From a virus, in the IMG/VR virus record IMGVR_UViG_3300024262_000057, positions 1 through 45,750 of that record: a stretch of DNA of 45,750 nt; one strand, written 5' to 3'. Below, piece after piece: positions 23,440 to 32,854 of the stretch (positions are counted from its first letter, which is position 1; each line of letters opens with the position of its first letter). A model generated the notes under the pieces. It was not told where the DNA came from. It saw only the letters and a program-made list of their open reading frames with translations, and did not search any database. The translations under genes and the position numbers were made by a program.

Positions 23440-23783
23440 GCGAATGAACCTCCTTGCCCACCATATAAACCTCCGGAGCTAGACACACCACTCGATGTAC
23501 GACCACTTGGGTTCGAACCTTGAGTACTACTTTTCTGCCCTGGCCCTGGCACCTGTGCCATTATATTTGCTATAGTGTTCTTGAGTTGTGGTGGTTGATA
23601 TCCGCTTCCATATAGCTGTTTCATAAAATCGGCCCATATCACCTTGCCTTCCGCAGACCTCGGGGCAGGTGTTACCTGCGTTTGCTGATAGCCAGAAGCA
23701 CTGCTATCTGAAGATCCTTTTCCAAAAAGATTGCCTAGAAAAGAACCTGCTGTTAATAATCCGATTGTGCCAAGAACGCTCAT
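23436..23783 (-). CDS. Small virion protein with N-terminal hydrophobic helix
   Basis: 115 residues. Starts with a short hydrophobic segment (VLGTIGLLTAGSFLGNLFGK), then Ser/Gly/Gln/Pro-rich low-complexity sequence ending in Gly/Ser repeats. This resembles ejection-pore or membrane-interacting internal proteins. Overlaps the next gene by four bases. Strong ribosome site GGGAGGCGGAGGGTGAT. Confidence 0.55.
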   Translation of the reverse strand: MSVLGTIGLLTAGSFLGNLFGKGSSDSSASGYQQTQVTPAPRSAEGKVIWADFMKQLYGSGYQPPQLKNTIANIMAQVPGPGQKSSTQGSNPSGRTSSGVSSSGGLYGGQGGSFA

Positions 23784-23784
23784 A

Positions 23785-24609
23785 TCACCCTCCGCCTCCC
23801 CACCAACCTAAGTCTTGCCCGCCTTGGTAGAGATTCATGCCTGTATTTGTCAGATTGGCAAGCGTGCTTACCTTCGTCATCCAGTCGGCCTCCGGTTGGG
23901 ACAGGTCGCCAAACTGTAGTGTCGATGGCAATCCATATCGCCTATTCTCTTCGGCCTGAGCAAGCTGGTTCACAATATCGAAATATTGCATCTCCGGCTT
24001 ATACAGAGGGTTCTCCTGCTGATATGCCCATTGCTCTGTAGGAGCCATCATCGAAGCGCCCATGCCTTTTTGAGCGAGAGCCTCGGTTATGCCAATATCC
24101 CGCACAGTTTGTCTTGGTACAAATGAGGCAGGAGCCGTCCCGCCCAAAGAGAATCCCACTTTGGACTCAGGGGCATTAAGCCTGTTTGCCAGCGCCGTTA
24201 AGGTATCGCCATATTTGCCTGTCGCCGCCTCCATCGCCCCCGTGTATGTGCCATGCTTTTCGCCCAGCCATTCCTGCTGCTCGCGCATCTTGTCGAGAAG
24301 AGGCTTTGTTTCTACATACTCATAATAATCGGCATCGCCAGGGTTAGGCGGGTTTGCTTCCCATTCTGCTAATTTCTTTTCTTGCTCTGCTTGCGCTATT
24401 TCTTCCTCTGTCGGGCCCAGATGACTAGCAAAATACTCTTCAAAACTATCATAACCTGGTGGTGCTGGTATCGTTAGGTTGGATAGGTTTATGTCGCTCC
24501 CATAATTGCCCCAGGCGCATTGCGCTACAGGCCCTTGGTAGTTGTAGCCCTCTTCTTCCAGGATGTTGCCGGTTTTTATGTCCACCACTACTTTAGTGTG
24601 TATTCTCAT
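23785..24609 (-). CDS. Internal virion protein, unknown
   Basis: 274 residues. The start, RIHTKVVVDIKTGNILEEEG followed by YNYQGPVAQC, is a pattern I associate with a phage structural protein family. Further on it is Gln/Ala/Glu-rich, with helical segments and an aromatic-Gly C-terminus (DLGWWGGGG). No enzyme motif. Sits between two other internal virion candidates. Confidence 0.6.
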   Translation of the reverse strand: MRIHTKVVVDIKTGNILEEEGYNYQGPVAQCAWGNYGSDINLSNLTIPAPPGYDSFEEYFASHLGPTEEEIAQAEQEKKLAEWEANPPNPGDADYYEYVETKPLLDKMREQQEWLGEKHGTYTGAMEAATGKYGDTLTALANRLNAPESKVGFSLGGTAPASFVPRQTVRDIGITEALAQKGMGASMMAPTEQWAYQQENPLYKPEMQYFDIVNQLAQAEENRRYGLPSTLQFGDLSQPEADWMTKVSTLANLTNTGMNLYQGGQDLGWWGGGG

Positions 24610-24616
24610 TATCGCC

Positions 24617-25003
24617 TCACATCATGCCCATAAGCATATTGGCGTACATCTGGTATGGAGCCATGGCATACGCAGGATATTGCGCCTGCGCTCCTGCCAT
24701 CTGTCCCTGCATACCTGCCTGGTAGCCCTGTGCCTGGTTTGCAATCTGCCTGATAGTATTGGATAAAGTATCGCTTGCCACGCTTGAATTAATCATGCCT
24801 CTGCCTGCCAGGTTATTAATCGTGTTCTGAACGGCAGGCTGCATTTGCGTTTGCGCAAACTGGCCGATCCCTTTTTGTGCCTGTCCGTAGATATTCTGCA
24901 TGTATTGAGGATAATTGTTCAGCATGAAATCGTATGCAGGCATCCCCTGATACATGCCCATTGGGATATTGAAATTACTTCCGCCCGTGCTTTCGTTCGC
25001 CAT
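24617..25003 (-). CDS. Small Gln/Met/Ala-rich internal virion protein
   Basis: 128 residues. Composition is dominated by Gln, Met, Ala, Asn and Tyr; NNLAGRGMINSSVASDTLSN in the middle resembles a conserved block in podovirus ejection proteins. First gene of the internal virion set. Candidate late promoter motif 2 lies directly upstream, so that the predicted mRNA start falls at the ribosome site AAGGAG. Confidence 0.6.
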   Translation of the reverse strand: MANESTGGSNFNIPMGMYQGMPAYDFMLNNYPQYMQNIYGQAQKGIGQFAQTQMQPAVQNTINNLAGRGMINSSVASDTLSNTIRQIANQAQGYQAGMQGQMAGAQAQYPAYAMAPYQMYANMLMGMM

Positions 25004-25019
25004 ATCTTACTCCTTACTT

Positions 25020-25032
25020 ATATTATCCGCAT
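25020..25032 (-). promoter_or_regulatory. Candidate late promoter motif, copy 2
   Basis: Minus strand ATGCGGATAATAT followed by AAGTAAGGAG. It contains GCGGATAA, one base from the sigma-28 minus 10 consensus. It lies between the tailspike gene and the first internal virion gene. A predicted start seven bases downstream gives a very short leader of about 12 bases. Confidence 0.5.
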
Positions 25033-25078
25033 CCGGCCATCAGGCCAGCTATGTTTACCGGTATGTAAGTTAAGTTCA

Positions 25079-27145
25079 TTAATACACCACCATTAATTCG
25101 CCTGTTGCTGTCCTGTAAACATCACCAGCCACCAACCCTCCCGCTAGGGCCGCTACATTGTTAGCATATACACCAAAAAAATCTATATGTTGCAAGCGCA
25201 CCATCATAATATACTGGATTGAACCGTGAGAACCGAATGTATAGCCGGAACCAAATGTTGCAGCCGCTGTGCCGAATGTCTTAGCCGACTCCTCGTTCTT
25301 AGAAAATCGGATTGTCGCCGCTAAGTTAGGATCTGTAACAGTCCCCTCTATGTTAATTAACACTGTTCCGGGGGCTGAAACATTCGTCAAATCAACATCT
25401 CCATAAATATCCTGGAACCAAAAGTTGCGCACATTACCAGCAGCAACACTCTGGTTTAGATTAGATTTTATGACTCTACACATTCCGGTTGTAGTTGCTG
25501 GTAAATGAGTGCTGGACCATGTAGCTGTTCCTATAACCCCCTGGATGTAATATATTTCCTCTGCATCAAGCATATAGCCACCGGTAGAATCTGCATGAAA
25601 TAGATCCCATGCATTAGTACTTTGGACAACGACTGTTTTGAGTTTAGACTGATGCATTCCTCTGTCCCTAATAACAGACCAGTTAGTGCTTGCTCTTTCT
25701 TCCACATAGATATTTTCAAGAGTAGTTTGATAACCATTGGTATCAAAAATAGGCACAGTAGGGTTATTAACTTGTCTAACTACGTTTACATTAAAGAATT
25801 TAGTACCCTGCACCTCGCCTCCAGCAGATCCATAAGTGTTATTAAAGCCAACGCTATAAAAGAAAGGCAAAGTCCAATTCTTTGCGGCACTATACACAGC
25901 CTTTATATTAGTGAAGGTTAAACGCCTCATACCATGCCAGGAAGTTGCAATACCGCTTTCTATATAAAGATTGGTAAACCTAATATCCGCAGCATCAATA
26001 TTGCTAACAAATATGCCCCAATCATCTGTAGCCCCATACATCTGGAGATCTGTAAAGGTTGAATTGTTTGTATATCCAAGGAATATATTGCCATAGTTAT
26101 TATCGAATATCAAATCCCTGCATATTTTATTGTGAGCCGATATAGTGTCTCCCCCAACCTGCATAGCATAGCTGGCTCTTTCTACCGTCCCACCTCCGGC
26201 ATAGGCAGTAAATCCGGTTGTGTTGTCGCTAATAGTAAAAGTGTTGACTGTGGCATTGGCAACTATATAAACGCCATTTATGGCGCTTAAATCGGGATTG
26301 GCAGCAGATTGTACACCAGTTGCGTTTCTGATTCTCGCCAATTCTCCGTTATCTAATCCATGCCCTGCCGCTGTTATCATGCAAGGATTGGCAATAGTTG
26401 CGGCAGTAATATTGGTAGTTGATATTGCCGCACCCGCATTTATCTGCTTTACTCGTTGTACTTGTCCTGAATAATATACCCCAACCTGCGAAGTTACCAA
26501 CAATAAGGAGCCATCAAGCGAATTCCCGTCCAATGTAAAATCTTCAAGGAGTCCTTTCCCGTCAAAGGTGATTAATGTTGTGTCTCCCGATAATCTCTGC
26601 AAGATAGTAGATTCTATCTCAGCGCCAGATAATCGCTGATCCCTGATTACATGGCCGCCAGTTGTTGCGTATGTTGTAGAAAGCAATCTGGTACAATCAT
26701 ATGCCGCTAACGCTTTTGTTATTGCAGCAGTCATATTAGTAGTGCCAGGGGTAGTATTCGTTGCCCACCATTCTACATAGTCATGCTCGATCGTGCCAGG
26801 GTCAAATACCACCGTCACATCGCTGTCAAACACCTGATATGAACTAGCCTCAAAACTCTTGAAAGTGATCGTATAGGGGCCAGAAAACAATGTGCCCTTA
26901 AGCGCCACCACATGAATATTAGACGGCACGGTACTATCAGCCGTAAGCGACTGTGTCTGGGATGTTACCAGCGTAACACTATCAGATCCTATGGCAGATA
27001 CAGCATCGGCGAAGGAGGTATAGTCGCTTGCAAACTCGATATTCTCCATGCGGTCATCGAGCGCATTCATCTGATTGCGCATAATCAATGCGGTCATGTA
27101 CTTATCTGACTGAGGCGTTCCTCTATCGTATCCTCTATATGTCAT
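25079..27145 (-). CDS. Tailspike / pectate-lyase-like tail protein
   Basis: 688 residues. Short N-terminal helical part (MTALIMRNQMNALDDRMENI) then a long parallel beta-helix: repeated short strands with Asn/Thr turns (DLIFDNNYGNIFLGYTNNST, DIRFTNLYIESGIA). The C-terminus has GLVAGDVYRTATGELMVVY, a common end of phage spike proteins. It would bind and perhaps cut host surface glycan. Near the C-terminus (codons for SAKTFGTAAATFGSGYTFG) lies a 91-bp segment identical to part of the 666-residue tail gene; this looks like an acquired block. Confidence 0.75.
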   Translation of the reverse strand: MTYRGYDRGTPQSDKYMTALIMRNQMNALDDRMENIEFASDYTSFADAVSAIGSDSVTLVTSQTQSLTADSTVPSNIHVVALKGTLFSGPYTITFKSFEASSYQVFDSDVTVVFDPGTIEHDYVEWWATNTTPGTTNMTAAITKALAAYDCTRLLSTTYATTGGHVIRDQRLSGAEIESTILQRLSGDTTLITFDGKGLLEDFTLDGNSLDGSLLLVTSQVGVYYSGQVQRVKQINAGAAISTTNITAATIANPCMITAAGHGLDNGELARIRNATGVQSAANPDLSAINGVYIVANATVNTFTISDNTTGFTAYAGGGTVERASYAMQVGGDTISAHNKICRDLIFDNNYGNIFLGYTNNSTFTDLQMYGATDDWGIFVSNIDAADIRFTNLYIESGIATSWHGMRRLTFTNIKAVYSAAKNWTLPFFYSVGFNNTYGSAGGEVQGTKFFNVNVVRQVNNPTVPIFDTNGYQTTLENIYVEERASTNWSVIRDRGMHQSKLKTVVVQSTNAWDLFHADSTGGYMLDAEEIYYIQGVIGTATWSSTHLPATTTGMCRVIKSNLNQSVAAGNVRNFWFQDIYGDVDLTNVSAPGTVLINIEGTVTDPNLAATIRFSKNEESAKTFGTAAATFGSGYTFGSHGSIQYIMMVRLQHIDFFGVYANNVAALAGGLVAGDVYRTATGELMVVY
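25205..25295. repeat. 91-bp perfect direct repeat, copy in the tailspike gene
   Basis: Identical to 30054-30144, in the same reading frame in both genes. It encodes about 30 residues including TFGSGYTFGSHGSIQYIM. Flanks are unrelated, so it is a sharp local duplication. Confidence 0.95.
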
Positions 27146-27170
27146 TTATATCCTTACATCCCCGTTGGAA

Positions 27171-27497
27171 TTAATCGTTGCATTTGACTATTCCCAGCTC
27201 TTCTATAGTCAAGGGCTCTCTTTGCCTACTATATGCCTCTATTTCATAAGGTATATTTCTATACGCTTTGTAATGCTTTTGGTATTTAATAAGATTCCAT
27301 AGATACCAACCTAAGTACTTCAGGCCAAAGACAATTAGGCCATCTTGCCGTATTTGGCCTATGTGAATAAGCTCATGTTTAATAAGAGTAGGGCAGGAGA
27401 GATAGTTTGGGCTCCTTACCCAGATATAGGGATATATTACAATTCCATTAATGCTATCCCATAATTTACAGTTGTACTTAATTCTTATCTTCATCAT
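27171..27497 (-). CDS. Small HExxH protein, SprT-like metallopeptidase fold candidate
   Basis: 108 residues. The zinc motif HELIH occupies residues 41-45, followed by aromatic residues and a short helix with Tyr/Lys (WNLIKYQKHYKAYRNIPYEI) and a downstream Glu/Tyr (EIEAYSRQ) that could supply the third ligand. No signal peptide. It overlaps the preceding tail gene by four bases and precedes the tailspike gene. A processing role on virion proteins or a peptidoglycan role is possible; size is small for an active protease. Confidence 0.6.
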   Translation of the reverse strand: MMKIRIKYNCKLWDSINGIVIYPYIWVRSPNYLSCPTLIKHELIHIGQIRQDGLIVFGLKYLGWYLWNLIKYQKHYKAYRNIPYEIEAYSRQREPLTIEELGIVKCND

Positions 27498-28405
27498 ATC
27501 CCCGTTGGCAGGAAATAGCCGTCTGTATGGATTGTCATAACACAGCTATTACTGCTAGAATGTTTCACTTCAATTTTTTGTGAGGAATCGCATGAAACTC
27601 TAAATTGGCCTGTATAACTAACTAGGTTTAAATCAAACAGAATAGGAAGATGATATACATCATGCCCTGTGCCAGAACTCCCATTCTTTCGCCAATAACC
27701 TGTTACCGCAGGAATTGTAGTTGTACCTATAAAGGTACATAGTGCCTCAGAAGCAAACTTTGGCAAGGTTAATGTTTCATCTGTCCATGTATCATCTATA
27801 TCAATAGCATCTAAATCAGTAACCTGGACATCATACTGCACAAAATCGCCGTCCTGCTGAAAATCCAACACATGAGAATCACTATCCGTCAGCACCGCGA
27901 AGATACATCTATCGCTCCCGTTATACCAGCCATGCTTGGAGGCAGACCATGCGGGCTCTGTCGTTACCGCCACTATTTCGGAATTAGTAATAACATTGGT
28001 AGCTGCCGTTACAATGGCCGAGTCGTCAAGATAGACATAGAACCAGTCGCTTGCCGCCAAATTCGTAGATCCCTCATTTGACCCTCCGCTGCCAAATTTA
28101 AAGGTCAAGGTCGAATCCCAATAAAGAATCTGATTCGTAGTTCCCCTATGATCGTAAGATGCAGGATATATACAAATCTCATCAGCGTCTTTATATGCGA
28201 ATCTTGCCCTGTTCTTAAAACCTAAAAGGAGTTTATCGAACATATTCTCGAATGAAGTGGTAACTGTGCTGCTATCAACCCCCACCTTGGCTTCCAGGGC
28301 TTCTATCGCATCGCCACGGTTATTGTGATACTCCGCCTTTGGGTAATGTGTGCCATCAACTAAAGTCGAGTAACTATCCAGACTTGTTGGAAAATTCGTA
28401 GACAT
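27494..28405 (-). CDS. Tail structural protein, probably fibre or connector
   Basis: 303 residues. The start TNFPTSLDSYSTLVDGTHYP followed by HNNRGDAIEALEAKVGVDSS is a common N-terminal block of phage tail fibre and tail-tip proteins. The remainder is beta-rich with Asp/Ser/Thr turns and no catalytic motif. Sits between the beta-propeller-like tail protein and the small HExxH protein. Confidence 0.65.
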   Translation of the reverse strand: MSTNFPTSLDSYSTLVDGTHYPKAEYHNNRGDAIEALEAKVGVDSSTVTTSFENMFDKLLLGFKNRARFAYKDADEICIYPASYDHRGTTNQILYWDSTLTFKFGSGGSNEGSTNLAASDWFYVYLDDSAIVTAATNVITNSEIVAVTTEPAWSASKHGWYNGSDRCIFAVLTDSDSHVLDFQQDGDFVQYDVQVTDLDAIDIDDTWTDETLTLPKFASEALCTFIGTTTIPAVTGYWRKNGSSGTGHDVYHLPILFDLNLVSYTGQFRVSCDSSQKIEVKHSSSNSCVMTIHTDGYFLPTGI

Positions 28406-28406
28406 T

Positions 28407-30407
28407 TCATAACTCCTTCGGTATTGTTTTTATGTATATCCCCTGAAACTTAAAGGGCTTCGTTATTGCAAAATTGTCCAGCCCGATCTGTAACGACTTG
28501 AAAGAGAAGAATATTCGTTGCCTAACTGGTGTATCTTCGATAGCATCGCTCTTTGTAACTACTGCCGTGCCGGCCCCGTTTTTGTAAAAGCTCACATTGA
28601 ATGTAGCGGCTGCACTACTGTCTCCGGACAGGTAGTATTCTGTAGCCAGGATAGCCCCGAATGGTACTTCTGTTACGCCCGTCTTTAAAGAATAATCAGG
28701 TTGGTTGCCGTCATCGTTTACGTCTGCTGATAATGTATATAGATATCCATTTGTGCAACCGATATAGAATGTATCGTTGATATATGCAAAAGCCGATGGC
28801 GTCAGATCTTTAAGTTCATATTCCGTCCAGGGATACTGTATCCTGCCTTTTAGTGGCACAGGACGTTTTGTATGACATACTAATATCTTGTCGTATCCGT
28901 TCAATTTTAGCAGGTATTGTCCATTGGCCGGATCGTAGACGGCAAATGCGCCTACATCCCAATTATCCTCTATAGTGGGCAATACAGGATCGCCCGCCGA
29001 TGATTCCCTTAAATCGCCATAAAGTTGTGTGCCACTTAAGGGGAAAACGCCCGCTTTGTTTGCAAACCAAATATCGTTCCCCGTGCTTACAATACTGTCT
29101 CGATTGGAATACATATTATGATTGACAGTCTCTTGGGCAAAGACATCGGGCGATGTAACCAATATTTTGACAAGGTATGGCGATTGAGGCTCACCTATGG
29201 CATATAGATCATCGTATAGCACCTGCAAGCCGCCCAGTTTAAAGTTGTTTGCATTGTCATCTATCAGGCCGATATAGCCGCCGCCAAAGGATGTACTGTA
29301 ATCAAAGATGCTATTGACGTTGGTGTATCTCACCCATCCGGGACTATCGGGATCTTTAAAAAACATCCTATTGTTTCTTGTCACTCCGAAACTGCCCTTT
29401 GGGGGTCTGCCTGGTTTCAGGCCGAATAAAGGAGTCCCCGTCCCTTCCTTCCACGATCCCTCATAATAATATTCTATAGTGGCCGTGGTGTCTTTATATA
29501 CATTTATATAATTGTCAGCATCCCCATTTTCATATTCGACCGAGAAGAAATAATTTGTGCTTGGCACCATATCGTATCCTGTTGCGAAGGCGAACGTAAT
29601 CTCCGTGGCATGCGTACTCAGCGAAGCGGAATCCATGGCAGTAGATGTAGCCAACACACTTGTCCTGGCCGAGTTATATACCTTGGCATAGATATTACCC
29701 GTTGGGCTGCCAACTGCCGCAATATCGCATCTAAGCTCTTTTGTCGGTATCGTATAACCGCTATCCCAATCAGATATGGTGACTCCGCCTCCACATGCCG
29801 TAACTGTCCCGTTAAGGCTTCGTGTGGTGTCCTGATCGTCATCGGTATAGTCGAACATATATCCATCGGAACCAGTGCCGTCATCGTAAGCCAGACTCAA
29901 ATCAGAGCCATCCCAGTATTTAATGTAGGAACCATCAAGAACAACCGCATGGCCAGCGAAGGGGATGACTGTCGCATCACCTTCCAGTGTGCCTATGGAC
30001 GTGGGAGCACCTGTTGCATCTATGTAATACAATTCATAATTGGCGTCTACTAACATAATATACTGGATTGAACCGTGAGAACCGAATGTATAGCCGGAAC
30101 CAAATGTTGCAGCCGCTGTGCCGAATGTCTTAGCCGACTCCTCGAAAAATACCTGCACTATCTGTTTAATCGCCGTCGCATCTGTAGTGATAGTGCTTGT
30201 ATATGCCGCTACCCCCTCTCTTGTCTCAAGCCTCCCAAAGTCGTTATATTTAAAGTTTGTCGCCACATCCAATTCGCCAGGCTCCAGTTGCTTATCGTTC
30301 TTGAGCCTGTTAATGCCCAGAGGAAAATTAGCAAACGGCACAGATTGTGTTTGCGCCTTTGGAGAGAAGGCTTTGCCTGTCTGACTTTTTATTTGAGGAA
30401 GAGGCAC
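28407..30407 (-). CDS. Tail / neck protein with beta-propeller-like repeats
   Basis: 666 residues from a GTG at 30407 (AGGAGGCGGTAA upstream). N-terminal FANFPLGINRLKNDKQLEPG is typical of tail proteins in short-tailed phages related in position to P22 gp10. Repeated short strands end with Gly-Tyr-Asp or Trp-Asp turns (AVVLDGSYIKYWDGSDLSLA, YLLKLNGYDKILVCHTKRP). Downstream of the adaptor gene. The 91-bp repeat lies at codons about 88-118; here it blends with its surroundings, so this is likely the donor. Confidence 0.65.
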   Translation of the reverse strand: MPLPQIKSQTGKAFSPKAQTQSVPFANFPLGINRLKNDKQLEPGELDVATNFKYNDFGRLETREGVAAYTSTITTDATAIKQIVQVFFEESAKTFGTAAATFGSGYTFGSHGSIQYIMLVDANYELYYIDATGAPTSIGTLEGDATVIPFAGHAVVLDGSYIKYWDGSDLSLAYDDGTGSDGYMFDYTDDDQDTTRSLNGTVTACGGGVTISDWDSGYTIPTKELRCDIAAVGSPTGNIYAKVYNSARTSVLATSTAMDSASLSTHATEITFAFATGYDMVPSTNYFFSVEYENGDADNYINVYKDTTATIEYYYEGSWKEGTGTPLFGLKPGRPPKGSFGVTRNNRMFFKDPDSPGWVRYTNVNSIFDYSTSFGGGYIGLIDDNANNFKLGGLQVLYDDLYAIGEPQSPYLVKILVTSPDVFAQETVNHNMYSNRDSIVSTGNDIWFANKAGVFPLSGTQLYGDLRESSAGDPVLPTIEDNWDVGAFAVYDPANGQYLLKLNGYDKILVCHTKRPVPLKGRIQYPWTEYELKDLTPSAFAYINDTFYIGCTNGYLYTLSADVNDDGNQPDYSLKTGVTEVPFGAILATEYYLSGDSSAAATFNVSFYKNGAGTAVVTKSDAIEDTPVRQRIFFSFKSLQIGLDNFAITKPFKFQGIYIKTIPKEL
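30054..30144. repeat. 91-bp perfect direct repeat, copy in the 666-residue tail gene
   Basis: Identical to 25205-25295 and in the same coding frame. See the paired entry. Confidence 0.95.
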
Positions 30408-31061
30408 TTACCGCCTCCTGTACTTTATCTTCATCTTGGTCGGCGTCCGTTTCCTGACAATCGCCATAGCCGACCGCTCAAGCTCATTATATATCCCTGT
30501 AAAATCAGCCGCTATATATCCTGCCTCTATCAATGCCATGCTGGTCATAAATTTGCTTAGAGCCCTGTTAAACAAATCATTGTACGGCATAACTCCATCT
30601 AAGGCCAAGTCAGACGTTTTGGCATAAAAATATGTTATTATGCTAAATGTCCCGCCTACAGGTGGCAGAAACCCGATGCTGGTATCGGTTAAGTAAAACA
30701 TAGTCGGTGTCGAACTGTCCCGTACATTGCCGATATACTCTACCTTTTCGCCCTCATCTACAGGGCTGAGAAAGGCATTGCCACAATAAACCCCTGTCTG
30801 CTCCGAATTCACGCCTTCAAACATCGCTACCAGATCCGTCATTGTATAACTTGAGAATCCATATAAATCCGTGCCCGATGTAGTGGTAATAGTAGACGTA
30901 TCAACGGCCAGCCTGCTTCTGTTCTCAATCAATAGTTGCCTTAAATAATCCAGTGCATCATTGAGATACACAAGCAAGACAGCGTCTGTCCACTGTGTTT
31001 CATCAGGGTCTTTCTTCCGTGCAATGCTATTATCTATTATGGTCTGAGGGGTCGTTGACAT
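30408..31061 (-). CDS. Head-to-tail adaptor-like protein
   Basis: 217 residues. The N-terminal helix bundle pattern (IIDNSIARKKDPDETQWTDA, LVYLNDALDYLRQLLIENRS) is that of phage connector/adaptor proteins, which dock under the portal. A beta middle section and a C-terminal helix with basic tail follow. Lies between the capsid block and the tail protein, the expected place for an adaptor such as P22 gp4. Family assignment is by position and shape, not a clear motif. Confidence 0.65.
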   Translation of the reverse strand: MSTTPQTIIDNSIARKKDPDETQWTDAVLLVYLNDALDYLRQLLIENRSRLAVDTSTITTTSGTDLYGFSSYTMTDLVAMFEGVNSEQTGVYCGNAFLSPVDEGEKVEYIGNVRDSSTPTMFYLTDTSIGFLPPVGGTFSIITYFYAKTSDLALDGVMPYNDLFNRALSKFMTSMALIEAGYIAADFTGIYNELERSAMAIVRKRTPTKMKIKYRRR

Positions 31062-32854
31062 TGCGCCTCCTTAAATCTCCTTATCTTCTCCGGAATATCT
31101 ATCGGGATGGGGTATGTTTTCGTGAGGATTCCCATCTTTTCAGCCTTATTATAATATTTTAAAGTTTGCTCAAAATCGCCTTTTTCCTGGTAGATAGATC
31201 CTATCAGATAAAGCAATATGCCATCCTTGGGGTAGGCTTTTAGCCCGACTTTTAATTCCTCGATAGCTTTATCCCGTCCGCCCCTATTCACCATTCTATG
31301 GCAGTAGCAATCGGCCACCAAATGAAGGCTGTACTTTGCCCATTCGCTTGGGCCTTTACTCTGACATTCTCTGACATTCTTAAGGCAACTATCGTAATCC
31401 TCAAGCTGGAGATAACTTGCCGCCAGATTATAATAATCAGTGCTTGAGCCATTGCCGTTATTTACTAATTTCGATAATATTTTAAAATTCCGTGCTGCTT
31501 TTCTCTTCCTATCCGTTATTGTAAAATAGCCGAAATGCTCTATGGGAATATTGGCTTTGTGTACTTTAAGTCTCGCCCGTACCATCGACGGAGTGAGTTG
31601 TTCGTGTATCTTGCCTTCCCATAGGACATCCGTCCTGTTAGGAAAGATACGCATCTGCCACGCATTAGATGGAGATCTTTCCTCAAATCGGTTCACTAAC
31701 TTCAACATAACGCCCATATCCCTGCTGAGGGATAGTTGCGGTTTAAGATTCATAAGTCGCTTTAAAGAGTCGGGTGGCATCCTATCATCCGCATCGAGCC
31801 ATAGGAGATAATCTGATTGGGCTATATCTTTTGCTTTATTTCTCGCGCCCGCAAAATCATCTCTCCATTGGTATCGTCTCACTTTGGCTCCGTAGGACTT
31901 GGCTATTTGAATTGTCTTATCGGTTGAACCTGTATCTACCACTACGATCTCATCTATAACATCACTCTGCAGATCACTAAGTAAGTGCCCTATCCTGGCC
32001 TCTTCATTCTTTGCGATTATAGTAACTCCGATTGTTGCCAGCAATTTGGGGTCTTTTGGGAAATCAGGCCAATTACACCCAAATAATTCCATTGTCGGAG
32101 GGACATTGCCCTTGCCATAGAAATTCTCTAATTTGGCTTTTAATATGTTTTGACTTTCCTCTGAACGCTCATTTGAGTTGCGTATCGAAGCAATAGAGCG
32201 TGTTATATCGGGTTTATGGTAGATAAAGACATCGGTGGCAATAATAAGTTTGTATCCGTTAAGTCGTAGTCTAAATGAATATTCCAGATCTTCGTTGCCA
32301 AAGAAGAAATCGCTGTCCAGCATACCAATATGATCTATAACATCCCGCCTTACCAACAGACAGAATCCAATCAGGAGTTTGGTCTCCAGGCTTTTCCCTT
32401 TATTCTGCCTATATATCGTCCTTGCAAATGTATCGGAGTCTATCTCGCCTAGATTCTTCTTAGTGTAATGGTGATCGAATCTTTGATACCCTCCTACATA
32501 ATTAGAAATCGGCCCCACAGCGCCTACATCGTCTTTGAAGTGCGCCAGCATACGCTTCAGCCAGTTCTTTGTAACCACCGTATCGGGATTAAGCAAAAGC
32601 ACATATTCGCCCTTAGCCGCTTTTATTCCCCGATTACATCCCTTGGAGAACCCTTCGTTTTCATCATTCAAAATTACTTGAGCATCGAGGCTTGTATGTT
32701 GCAAATATTCCCGTGTTCCGTCGGTAGATGCATTATCGACTATGATAACTTCATAAGGAGTATGCGTATAATCCTTAATGCTGCTGAGGCATCTAGGCAA
32801 TTCAAAGATGGAATTATATGTCAATATAACAATGCTTACTTTAGGTTTCTTCAT
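31037..32854 (-). CDS. Double GT2-type glycosyltransferase with TPR tail
   Basis: 605 residues from the ATG at 32854 (MKKPKVSIVILTYNS), chosen because the zinc-ribbon gene upstream ends within it. The first GT-A domain (1-270) has VIIVDNASTDGTREYL and LLLNPDTVV. The second (about 270-460) has ATIGVTIIAKNEEARIG, VVVDTGSTDKTIQIAKSYGA and LLWLDADDRMP, the aspartate metal site. The rest has TPR-like helices (YNLAASYLQLEDYDSCLKNV, DGILLYLIGSIYQEKGDFEQ). It sits inside the virion structural operon. Glycosylation of capsid/tail proteins or of a host surface glycan is inferred. Confidence 0.8.
   Translation of the reverse strand: MKKPKVSIVILTYNSIFELPRCLSSIKDYTHTPYEVIIVDNASTDGTREYLQHTSLDAQVILNDENEGFSKGCNRGIKAAKGEYVLLLNPDTVVTKNWLKRMLAHFKDDVGAVGPISNYVGGYQRFDHHYTKKNLGEIDSDTFARTIYRQNKGKSLETKLLIGFCLLVRRDVIDHIGMLDSDFFFGNEDLEYSFRLRLNGYKLIIATDVFIYHKPDITRSIASIRNSNERSEESQNILKAKLENFYGKGNVPPTMELFGCNWPDFPKDPKLLATIGVTIIAKNEEARIGHLLSDLQSDVIDEIVVVDTGSTDKTIQIAKSYGAKVRRYQWRDDFAGARNKAKDIAQSDYLLWLDADDRMPPDSLKRLMNLKPQLSLSRDMGVMLKLVNRFEERSPSNAWQMRIFPNRTDVLWEGKIHEQLTPSMVRARLKVHKANIPIEHFGYFTITDRKRKAARNFKILSKLVNNGNGSSTDYYNLAASYLQLEDYDSCLKNVRECQSKGPSEWAKYSLHLVADCYCHRMVNRGGRDKAIEELKVGLKAYPKDGILLYLIGSIYQEKGDFEQTLKYYNKAEKMGILTKTYPIPIDIPEKIRRFKEAQCQRPLRP

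Noticed and set aside
25022-25078. 18-codon ORF starting TAATG after the tailspike gene
   Set aside because: Too short to support; it overlaps candidate promoter motif 2, which explains the conserved DNA better.
25205-30144. The 91-bp repeat as template/variable pair of a diversity-generating retroelement
   Set aside because: The copies are identical with no adenine-specific changes, and no reverse transcriptase or accessory gene is present.
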